Positions 1 to 4,386 of a stretch of DNA of 5,187 bases are shown here, one piece after another; positions within the stretch are counted from its first letter, which is position 1, and each line of letters begins with the position of its first letter. Source of the DNA: Candidatus Pacearchaeota archaeon RBG_13_36_9 (GTDB lineage: Archaea; Nanobdellota; Nanobdellia; Pacearchaeales; GW2011-AR1); assembly GCA_001786395.1 (NCBI GenBank), contig MFWN01000061.1, positions 1,964-7,150 on the forward strand, given 5' to 3'. A program made the translations under genes and the position numbers. The notes beneath the pieces are model-generated. The model was given only the letters and a program-made list of their open reading frames with translations, was not told where the DNA came from and searched no databases.

Positions 1-12
1 TTCATTATTCGG

Positions 13-60
13 TTAATCAGCCAGTCATTTTGTTATTTGATTTACAGACTGGCTGATTAA
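13..60. repeat. 14-bp perfect inverted repeat (hairpin)
   Basis: The arms TTAATCAGCCAGTC (13-26) and GACTGGCTGATTAA (47-60) are exact reverse complements separated by a 20-nt A/T-rich spacer. As RNA this would be a strong stem. It could be the terminator or processing stem of a gene left of the window, or the relic of a small palindromic element. No coding function is visible. The right arm shares TTAA (57-60) with the next inverted repeat. Confidence 0.75.
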
Positions 61-98
61 TGTAGCGGGAGTTCTGAAAAAACTAAGGGCTACATTAA
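57..98. repeat. 10-bp perfect inverted repeat overlapping the first
   Basis: TTAATGTAGC (57-66) pairs exactly with GCTACATTAA (89-98) around a 22-nt spacer. Because 57-60 also belongs to the first hairpin, the two stems cannot both form at full length. TTAA therefore occurs at 13-16, 57-60 and 95-98, bounding both palindromic units. The function is unknown. Confidence 0.7.
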
Positions 99-99
99 G

Positions 100-107
100 T
101 TTAAAAA
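100..107 (+). promoter_or_regulatory. possible TATA box for the homing endonuclease gene
   Basis: TTTAAAAA lies directly after the paired repeats. A start site about 26 nt downstream would fall near 130. That is downstream of the TTG at 119 and leaves a leader of roughly 37 nt before the ATG at 167, which favours the ATG. The match is weak and the region is A/T rich, so this is tentative. Confidence 0.3.
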
Positions 108-166
108 TTGCTTCTCACTTGAAAGAGATAATAAAGTTATTTATAATCCATAAGTCTCCTTTCTTT

Positions 167-769
167 ATGGAAAAGGAAAAGCTTGCATTATTCCTGGGAA
201 TGCTCTGTGGAGACGGATGCTTAAATACCAAAACTAAAAAGAGAGGATGGAAAACCTATTCTACGGAATTCTATAATACAGATATAAAACTTATGCAACT
301 GTTTGATGGATTATTCTATGACCTATTTAAAATAAGAGGGCATTTCTATCCTCGTAAACGAAAAGAAAGAAGAATAATCTATGAATTCAGAAGTTATTCT
401 AGAGATATTTTTGATAGCATTTCATCAAAAGGGTTTCCTATGGGCGTCAAAAAGGATGCTCTTACAATTCCTAAGCCTATCAAGAAGGGGTCTGAAAAAG
501 AAAAGCTAAACTTTTTTATGGGTTTTCTAATGACTGATGGATGCATAAGAAAAAATAAGACTATAATTTTTCATATAGGCAGTAAGAAGTTTTTGCAAGA
601 ACTTTCAATGTTGGTTAATGAATTGTTTGGAATAAAAAGAGAAATTAGAGAATATGTACAAAAAGGCAAATATCATTCTTATCAGTTAAATTTAAATAAA
701 AAAGAATCGGAAGTTATTTTGTCTACATTGCCGCCATGGCACAATGGTACTGCATCGGTCTTGAGCTGA
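167..769 (+). CDS. LAGLIDADG homing endonuclease (two-motif, monomeric type)
   Basis: This is a DNA endonuclease of the LAGLIDADG family, which cuts a long asymmetric target to promote spread of its own gene or intron. Two copies of the signature helix are visible: LALFLGMLCGDG near residues 6-17 and FFMGFLMTDG near 116-125, counting from this ATG. Each ends in the expected catalytic Asp (about D16 and D124). The spacing of about 108 residues and the total of 200 aa fit a single-chain, pseudo-dimeric enzyme. An IPKPI segment before motif 2 is also typical. An in-frame TTG at 119 would add 16 residues, but the first motif is already complete from the ATG and neither start has a clear Shine-Dalgarno. 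The last 13 codons (LPPWHNGTASVLS) are specified mostly by the 5' exon of the downstream tRNA-Ser, and the TGA stop lies in the tRNA intron. The true folded domain probably ends before that tail. Both motifs look intact, so the enzyme may be active. Confidence 0.85.
   Translation: MEKEKLALFLGMLCGDGCLNTKTKKRGWKTYSTEFYNTDIKLMQLFDGLFYDLFKIRGHFYPRKRKERRIIYEFRSYSRDIFDSISSKGFPMGVKKDALTIPKPIKKGSEKEKLNFFMGFLMTDGCIRKNKTIIFHIGSKKFLQELSMLVNELFGIKREIREYVQKGKYHSYQLNLNKKESEVILSTLPPWHNGTASVLS
691..698 (+). promoter_or_regulatory. probable TATA box of tRNA-Ser, inside the endonuclease gene
   Basis: TTTAAATA is centred about 35 nt before the mature tRNA 5' end, so transcription would start near 720 and give a leader of about 10 nt. 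The same octamer precedes the antitoxin gene on the other strand. Here it lies in codons for the LNLNKK stretch of the endonuclease. The A/T-rich context makes chance matches likely. Confidence 0.45.
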
Positions 770-866
770 GCCTTCTTTAAAAAAGAAGCTTCGGGAAGAA
801 AACATCTTCAGAATACAAGCCAACCGAGCCCTTACGGGCATCCCGGTTCGATTCCGGGTGGCGGCG
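730..866 (+). tRNA. tRNA-Ser (anticodon UGA) with a 56-nt archaeal intron
   Basis: All parts of a class II tRNA can be placed. The acceptor stem is GCCGCCA (730-736) with TGGCGGC (859-865), and the discriminator is G866, as expected for serine. The D arm is 739-753 with a GGTA loop and a C742/C750 mismatch. The anticodon stem is TCGGT (755-759) with ACCGA (823-827), and the anticodon TGA is at 762-764 after U33. The long variable arm is GCCC (828-831) with GGGC (836-839). The T arm is CCCGG/CCGGG around TTCGATT (842-858). Removing 766-821 gives a mature tRNA of 81 nt that reads UCN serine codons. CCA is not encoded and must be added by the nucleotidyltransferase. The 5' exon is shared with the end of the endonuclease reading frame. 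The 3' end faces the toxin gene with 12 nt between them. Confidence 0.95.
766..821 (+). other. tRNA-Ser intron with bulge-helix-bulge splice motif
   Basis: The intron sits after position 37, the canonical archaeal site. CTTG (760-763) pairs with CAAG (816-819) to form the 4-bp central helix. The 3-nt bulges are AGC (764-766) and CCA (820-822). Cuts after 765 and 821 by the splicing endonuclease fit the standard rule and restore a 7-nt anticodon loop. Inside the intron, CTTCTTT (772-778) pairs with AAAGAAG (782-788) as a short hairpin. The helix next to the 5' bulge on the intron side is poor, so the motif may be of the relaxed type. The intron is too short to encode anything. Confidence 0.88.
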
Positions 867-873
867 TAAATAC

Positions 874-880
874 TTTTTTT
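874..880 (+). terminator. T7 terminator of the tRNA gene
   Basis: A run of seven T begins 8 nt after the tRNA discriminator base. T-rich runs suffice for archaeal RNA polymerase to stop. The run touches the stop codon of the convergent toxin gene, so both transcripts end here. Confidence 0.6.
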
Positions 881-1349
881 ACATAGACTCAATTGCTCTC
901 AATAATTCTGAAAAAATTCCCGGAGAAATATAATAGCCATCTTCTACTAATTTTTGTATACTGTCTTTTGCTTGTTTTTTATTGATAATCCCCCTCTTTA
1001 ATGAAAGCAGAATAATAGAAGTTGTCCTCAAATATTCTATGTTTAATGACTTTACTGCTTTTATTGCAAAAGCATCGTTAATAAGAATTTTATCTCTTTT
1101 TTCCTTTGCTAAATTTATTGCTGCATTCTCTCCTTTGCCCAATCCCAATTCTAAATTTTCCTTTGGATTTTCTATCTTAATCCAGCCTTCTTTAATTGCC
1201 TTGTTAATAACCTCGTAGCCTGGCTTTCCTGCAACAACAACTTCTTCTTTAACAAAATCTGGAATTGTTATTTTATTAAATAGCTTTTTTAGAAGTTCTA
1301 GCTGGTTTAATTTTGCTAAACAAATTAAGGGAGTTGAATTGGATATCAT
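879..1349 (-). CDS. DUF3368 PIN-like toxin of a toxin-antitoxin pair
   Basis: This 156-aa protein resembles the DUF3368 branch of the PIN superfamily. Those proteins are predicted nucleases paired with UPF0175-type antitoxins. Visible hallmarks are the opening MISNSTPLICLAKLNQLELL, acidic residues E35/E36 after the second strand, GKGENAAINLA around E74, and ILINDAFAIKAVKSLNI around D92, followed by the RTTSIILL strand-helix near 108-115. The first metal-binding position, Asp in classic VapC proteins, is Asn here (N4); from memory the SNS/SNT form is common in DUF3368. The start ATG overlaps the antitoxin stop as ATGA, so the two are translationally coupled. Length is normal and the gene looks intact. 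RNA cleavage as the toxic activity is inferred from the superfamily, not shown here. Confidence 0.85.
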   Translation of the reverse strand: MISNSTPLICLAKLNQLELLKKLFNKITIPDFVKEEVVVAGKPGYEVINKAIKEGWIKIENPKENLELGLGKGENAAINLAKEKRDKILINDAFAIKAVKSLNIEYLRTTSIILLSLKRGIINKKQAKDSIQKLVEDGYYISPGIFSELLRAIESM

Positions 1350-1651
1350 CTTCCAAGAACCCTTAAGTCGTGTTCTAATTCTTTTTCATCGTATCCTGTC
1401 CAATCTAGGTTGTTCTCTTTTGCAATTTCCAACATCTCCCATATCGAAATATTTAGAATTTTTGCAGCTTGACTAATTGAAATTTTGTGCAAAGACAATT
1501 TCTCAAGAGTTATTTTAAATTTCTCTTCTTCCAAGGCTCTTGCTAATAACCTTCTTATTACTGCAGAAGTGTCTAAATTTTCCCTTTCTGCGAGTTCTTT
1601 TATTCTTGCTAAAAATTCTTCAGGAATTCTGGTTGTTATTGGCCTGTCCAT
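1346..1651 (-). CDS. RHH/UPF0175-type antitoxin
   Basis: This protein of about 101 aa should bind and neutralise the downstream PIN-like toxin and repress the shared promoter. The N-terminal 40 or so residues (RPITTRIPEEFLARIKELA, then DTSAVIRRLL) form a ribbon-helix-helix DNA-binding fold. The C-terminal half (KISISQAAKILNISIWEMLEIA, then YDEKELEHDLRVLG) is a UPF0175-like helix-turn-helix and toxin-binding tail. An in-frame ATG at 1660 would add MYT. The ATG at 1651 is preferred because the TATA box centred near 1680 places the start of transcription at about 1653, giving an almost leaderless mRNA. The gene overlaps the toxin by 4 nt. An inverted repeat over its start is a likely operator. 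Confidence 0.85.
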   Translation of the reverse strand: MDRPITTRIPEEFLARIKELAERENLDTSAVIRRLLARALEEEKFKITLEKLSLHKISISQAAKILNISIWEMLEIAKENNLDWTGYDEKELEHDLRVLGR

Positions 1652-1678
1652 AGTATACATAATATTACAATGTACTAT
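1650..1678. promoter_or_regulatory. candidate antitoxin operator (imperfect inverted repeat)
   Basis: ATAGTATACAT (1650-1660) is mirrored by ATGTACTAT (1670-1678), with one 2-nt gap in the right arm and AATATT in the centre. It covers the antitoxin start and touches the TATA box. This is where a ribbon-helix-helix antitoxin would bind to repress its own operon. Binding is inferred. Confidence 0.5.
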
Positions 1679-1683
1679 TTAAA
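1676..1683 (-). promoter_or_regulatory. TATA box of the toxin-antitoxin operon
   Basis: On the minus strand this reads TTTAAATA, a good archaeal TATA box, centred about 28 nt before the ATG at 1651. It predicts a leaderless or nearly leaderless transcript. Its TTTAAA core is symmetrical, so weak rightward transcription is also possible. Confidence 0.55.
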
Positions 1684-1696
1684 TCTTTTGGTTTTT

Positions 1697-1752
1697 GACG
1701 CCGCAAAAAACTCTACTTTTTGTATGAACGACGGGCAGCGGCGTTCTTTTTT
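1697..1752 (+). ncRNA. possible small structured RNA or terminator
   Basis: ACGCCGC (1698-1704) pairs exactly with GCGGCGT (1738-1744), a GC-rich stem that stands out in an A/T-rich spacer, and T6 follows at 1747-1752. An inner hairpin CAAAAA/TTTTTG (1704-1709 with 1717-1722) can stack on it. A competing stem GAACG (1726-1730) with CGTTC (1742-1746) shares the 3' arm. No + strand gene lies just upstream, so a short independent RNA is more likely than a gene terminator. It does not fit tRNA, C/D or H/ACA patterns. Confidence 0.3.
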
Positions 1753-1762
1753 ATTTTAGCTT

Positions 1763-1776
1763 TTCGTTTTAACGAA
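1763..1776. repeat. short inverted repeat TTCGTT-TT-AACGAA
   Basis: Two 6-bp arms with a 2-nt spacer lie about 60 nt upstream of the putative protease leader. They could be a regulator site for that gene. The arms are short, so chance is possible. A second 6-bp pair, ATAGCA (1800-1805) with TGCTAT (1823-1828), lies closer to the gene. Confidence 0.3.
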
Positions 1777-1837
1777 TAATTTAATAGTTTCAGCGTTGTA
1801 TAGCAAACCTTAAAAAACTGGCTGCTATGCTTCTTAT

Positions 1838-1870
1838 ATGAATTTTAGAAAGGCATTTAAAGTGGATTAG
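1838..1870 (+). pseudogene. frame-displaced N-terminus of the protease lipoprotein signal
   Basis: An ATG at 1838 opens MNFRKAFKVD and stops at TAG (1868-1870). The adjacent frame, open from 1861, reads SGLAALTISFSGC and continues into the protease. Joining them by adding one A to the AAA at 1859-1861 gives a signal peptide with a basic n-region (RK), a hydrophobic core and a lipobox-like FSG-C, the Cys being residue 21. The original start was therefore very likely here. The single-base loss could be a sequencing error, a real mutation or a recoding site. The run TTTAAAG does not sit in the right phase for a classical -1 slippery heptamer. CTTAAAAAA at 1810-1818 could be a TATA box for a leaderless start at 1838. 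Confidence 0.6.
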
Positions 1871-1875
1871 CTGCT

Positions 1876-2766
1876 TTGACAATTTCCTTTTCTGGGTGCA
1901 ACAGCGATAATTCTTCAAATTCTCACATGACAGATAAGCCTGCGGCCCTTAGCCCCGCAGTATCGCACCCCCATTATCCTTATTACCCCTCTTACAGGCT
2001 AGAGGATTTATGCGATAAAGAAATTGACTGGAAAGACATAAAGATTTATGTTCACATCGAAGATTCTAAAATTTTGTGGGACTATAAACAATATAGAGCT
2101 GAAATCTTTGGTCATGTCCGAGATTTTTTTAGAGAAAACCTGATTGATTGCAGAATTGTTTACTCACAAGAAAAATTAAGCCCCTTTCAAAGCAGTAACG
2201 AATTCGGAGTAGAAATACTCGATTCTGATGTTAGAATGAGAGAAAGATTCGCTTTTCTTTTGACAGGAATAAATTTTGACCCAAATGAAACAAAGCTTCT
2301 TTTGGAAAGGAAAGGCTATGCTGCTACAAGGGCAGGGGTTACGCTAATTAATGGGGGATTGGAAGAGTTTAAAGAGATGATTAAATCAGGAGATATGAGC
2401 ATAAAAGAGGTCGAAGACCAGTATCCTGGAACCTATAGGGGCACAACAGTCAGGAGATATTTATTTAAGGGGTATGCGGCAAATATTTGCCATGAATTAG
2501 GGCACTGCATGACTTTAGCTCATCCTGGAAAATTGAGTAGTTTAGTTTCAGATTACGAGGCAGAAACGCCGAATTTAATGAGTTATCAAAACCCAGTGTT
2601 CTCGAAAAAGAACAGTATAGGTTACTGCCTGACTCCTTTGCAGCAAAAGCTTATCCATAGTTTTATAGCAGGAGGGAATAACTACCGGGCATTTCTTTAC
2701 TCTGAAAGAGACCTTGACATTTATTTGGAGAGCGTTGCCCAAGAAAACAAATTATCTGCTGAATAA
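1876..2766 (+). CDS. metzincin-like zinc metalloprotease, probable lipoprotein
   Basis: This is a predicted extracellular zinc endopeptidase. The active-site helix is HELGHCMTLAH, with ligands H206, H210 and H216 and the general base E207, counted from the TTG used here. A Met-turn NLMSY with M235 follows 19 residues after the last His. Together these define a metzincin-type fold, although the usual Gly of HExxHxxGxxH is Thr (T213). The first 250 bases encode a Ser/Asn-rich linker after C8, then the catalytic domain with four Cys (46, 92, 205, 211) that could form disulfides. Substrate and subfamily cannot be assigned. The TTG at 1876 is the first possible start in this frame, but it would remove most of the signal peptide. 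The upstream frame at 1838 supplies the missing part, with C8 as the lipidated Cys. If the frameshift is real the protein is made poorly, mislocalised or not at all. The gene faces the 88-aa gene with 11 nt between stops. Confidence 0.8.
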   Translation: MTISFSGCNSDNSSNSHMTDKPAALSPAVSHPHYPYYPSYRLEDLCDKEIDWKDIKIYVHIEDSKILWDYKQYRAEIFGHVRDFFRENLIDCRIVYSQEKLSPFQSSNEFGVEILDSDVRMRERFAFLLTGINFDPNETKLLLERKGYAATRAGVTLINGGLEEFKEMIKSGDMSIKEVEDQYPGTYRGTTVRRYLFKGYAANICHELGHCMTLAHPGKLSSLVSDYEAETPNLMSYQNPVFSKKNSIGYCLTPLQQKLIHSFIAGGNNYRAFLYSERDLDIYLESVAQENKLSAE

Positions 2767-2777
2767 ATTTCTATTTT

Positions 2778-3044
2778 TCATTCAATCCAGCTCTTGAGCT
2801 TTTGCCAAAAGCTCTTTTTTTCTTCAACTACAGGAGAAACTACCTGGTATTTTATGACTGGCTTTTCCTGTATTTTAGGCGCTTCGGCTGCAAGTTGCTT
2901 ATGGGCTAGCCCTGTGGCTTGTTCTATAGAAATCTTGGAGTAATCCTGGTTTTCCAAAGCTATTCTTAAAGAGTCAAGAGTATAGCCTTTAGCTAGATTT
3001 CTTTTAATATAGTCTGCTAATTGCTGAATATATCCTTCTGGCAT
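2778..3044 (-). CDS. small helical protein of unknown function
   Basis: This 88-aa protein has no signal peptide or membrane segment. Residues 4-48 (YIQQLADYIKRNLAKGYTL, then SLRIALENQDYSKISIEQATGLA) look like a three-helix unit with two 'GY/DYS' turns. It resembles a short N-terminal module I associate with many DPANN archaeal proteins, where it usually precedes a membrane segment. Here it is followed only by a charged, Pro-containing linker and an amphipathic end (KSFWQKLKSWIE) that could touch the membrane surface. It is the last gene of the minus-strand cluster, 22 nt after the surface protein, with a modest Shine-Dalgarno-like AGGT before the ATG. Its C-terminal codons double as a terminator hairpin on the other strand. 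No function can be assigned. Confidence 0.65.
   Translation of the reverse strand: MPEGYIQQLADYIKRNLAKGYTLDSLRIALENQDYSKISIEQATGLAHKQLAAEAPKIQEKPVIKYQVVSPVVEEKKSFWQKLKSWIE
2796..2821 (+). terminator. hairpin plus T7 terminator for the metalloprotease transcript
   Basis: GAGCTTTT (2796-2803) and AAAAGCTC (2807-2814) form a perfect 8-bp stem with a 3-nt loop, followed directly by seven T (2815-2821). It lies 29 nt after the protease stop and inside the opposing 88-aa gene, in the codons for KKSFWQKLK. It looks like an intrinsic terminator. A shorter T5 (2773-2777) could stop the polymerase earlier. Confidence 0.6.
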
Positions 3045-3066
3045 GGCTACCTAAAGAAAAAGAAGT

Positions 3067-4368
3067 TTAAAAATTTATTTCTCCCTTTTTAGATGCCTTT
3101 TTTCCCTTGAATTTTAACGCCAATAAGATTACTATTGCTATCACTACTATAACAATTATCAATACTGCAATTACCCCTGCGTAAGACTCTCCTTCATCTG
3201 ATACTCCGGGCGTTGTGGCTGGAGTTGTTGGGGTTGCGGTTGGAGTTGTTGTAGGAGTAATAGGTGTCTCTGCCTGCGCAGGAACTGCTTCAAATATTTC
3301 TTTCACAGTTATATTTGTAGAATTATTATCATAATCTATCATTTCAAGCTTAACAGACAGGTCATAATAGCTGTCTCCTGTCAGCTCGAATTTCTTTTCG
3401 TCTCCTGCATTTAAAGTAGCTGTCTGAGGCTCGCTTTCCACTTTTACTGTAGCTGAAGTTCTTGTAAATGCCTGAAGTGTTACGTAATGAGACTCATTAT
3501 TTTGAAGCTGGAACCTTACCCTTTCATTCAACTTTAACTGTCTGGTAAATCCATTTTGGAATTGTGCTCTTGTTACAGCGTAAGTCTTTCCAGTTCCATT
3601 AGTTGCTGCGCCTCCGCCTCCGCCGCCTCCTAAATCAGGAGTGCCGCTTCCAGGAACTGTTAGAGTCACAGTTTCTGTATTGTCTCCTGCAGACTCGGTT
3701 GGATTTGTAGCAATCACTGCAACAGAAACTGTGCCTGAGCTTGCAGCGCTTATTGTCCACTGGTAAGTTGACTGCCCGCTTATTGTGCCTATTGTCCGTG
3801 GGTCACTTCCGGAAACAAGTGTAAGGCTCCCACTCAGTGTCAAATCAGCAGAAACTCCCTCGAAAGTTCCTGAAGGAGTTATTGTGAGTGTTAAGGTAAT
3901 TTCTTCCCCTGCACTGGGATTGGAATCTGAAGCCTCCAAGGAGGTAGTCCAGGTAGGGGCTTCAACTACAGTGACTGAGCTTCCTGAGCTTAAAGGAGTG
4001 GCTGTTGTAGAACCGCTTACAGCGCTTATGCTGTTAAATGGAGGGTTGTAAGTTCCAGCCTGGGTGCCTGTTAAAGTAAAAGTAACTGTTCCTTGCTCTG
4101 AAGAGGCTCCTGTAAATGTATAGCTTAAAGTGCAGGTTGAACAGGATAAGCCATCTTTAGGAGTTAGAGTTACATCTGTACTTCCAGTAACGTTAGATGC
4201 AGTTACTATGACTGGTATGTTTACAGTTTCCTGAGTATAAATTTCAGAGTCATAGCTTCCCAAAGATAAGGATAAGGATGCTGCACTAGCAAAGCTTACT
4301 AAACCTAACATCATAAATAAGCTTAGTATCGCAATTATTTTATCTTTCATTTTTTGTTTTTTTACCAT
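3067..4368 (-). CDS. secreted beta-domain surface protein with C-terminal membrane anchor
   Basis: This 433-aa envelope protein has a Sec signal peptide (KK-rich start, hydrophobic 11-26, cleavage likely after ASA at 27-29). Two Ig/CARDB-like beta domains follow at about 32-135 and 140-240; the first contains a CSTC pair. A Gly7 linker comes near 248-254, then a third beta region at about 265-365 with the sequons NES, NNST and NIT. A Thr/Pro linker (about 370-390), one transmembrane helix (about 396-418) and a Lys-rich cytoplasmic tail complete it. This plan places the bulk outside the cell, anchored by its C-terminus. Six N-x-S/T sequons suggest AglB-type glycosylation. AAGGAT lies 5 nt before the ATG; a second ATG six codons in also precedes the hydrophobic core. 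It sits 18 nt after the Cys-rich protein gene, so the two are probably co-transcribed. The ligand or partner is unknown. The domain family names are from pattern only. Confidence 0.8.
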   Translation of the reverse strand: MVKKQKMKDKIIAILSLFMMLGLVSFASAASLSLSLGSYDSEIYTQETVNIPVIVTASNVTGSTDVTLTPKDGLSCSTCTLSYTFTGASSEQGTVTFTLTGTQAGTYNPPFNSISAVSGSTTATPLSSGSSVTVVEAPTWTTSLEASDSNPSAGEEITLTLTITPSGTFEGVSADLTLSGSLTLVSGSDPRTIGTISGQSTYQWTISAASSGTVSVAVIATNPTESAGDNTETVTLTVPGSGTPDLGGGGGGGAATNGTGKTYAVTRAQFQNGFTRQLKLNERVRFQLQNNESHYVTLQAFTRTSATVKVESEPQTATLNAGDEKKFELTGDSYYDLSVKLEMIDYDNNSTNITVKEIFEAVPAQAETPITPTTTPTATPTTPATTPGVSDEGESYAGVIAVLIIVIVVIAIVILLALKFKGKKASKKGEINF

Positions 4369-4386
4369 TTTTTATCCTTGTTTACT

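Noticed and set aside
1..118. Second tRNA 5' half or split-tRNA fragment upstream of the endonuclease
   Set aside because: No copy of the 5' exon, D arm or acceptor sequence is found there, so the endonuclease is not flanked by exon halves.
119..166. TTG start at 119 for the endonuclease
   Set aside because: The first LAGLIDADG motif is complete from the ATG at 167, no Shine-Dalgarno precedes the TTG, and the only TATA-like box would place transcription start after it. It remains possible.
692..892. Open frame of 66 codons on the minus strand over the tRNA
   Set aside because: It lies antisense to the tRNA-Ser and has no recognisable domain; the tRNA structure explains the sequence.
1817..1824. 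ACTGGCTG repeated from 48-55
   Set aside because: An 8-bp match without extended similarity is expected by chance; it is not evidence of element ends.
3785..4051. Open frame of 88 codons on the + strand
   Set aside because: It is antisense to the signal-peptide surface protein gene and shows no independent coding signal.
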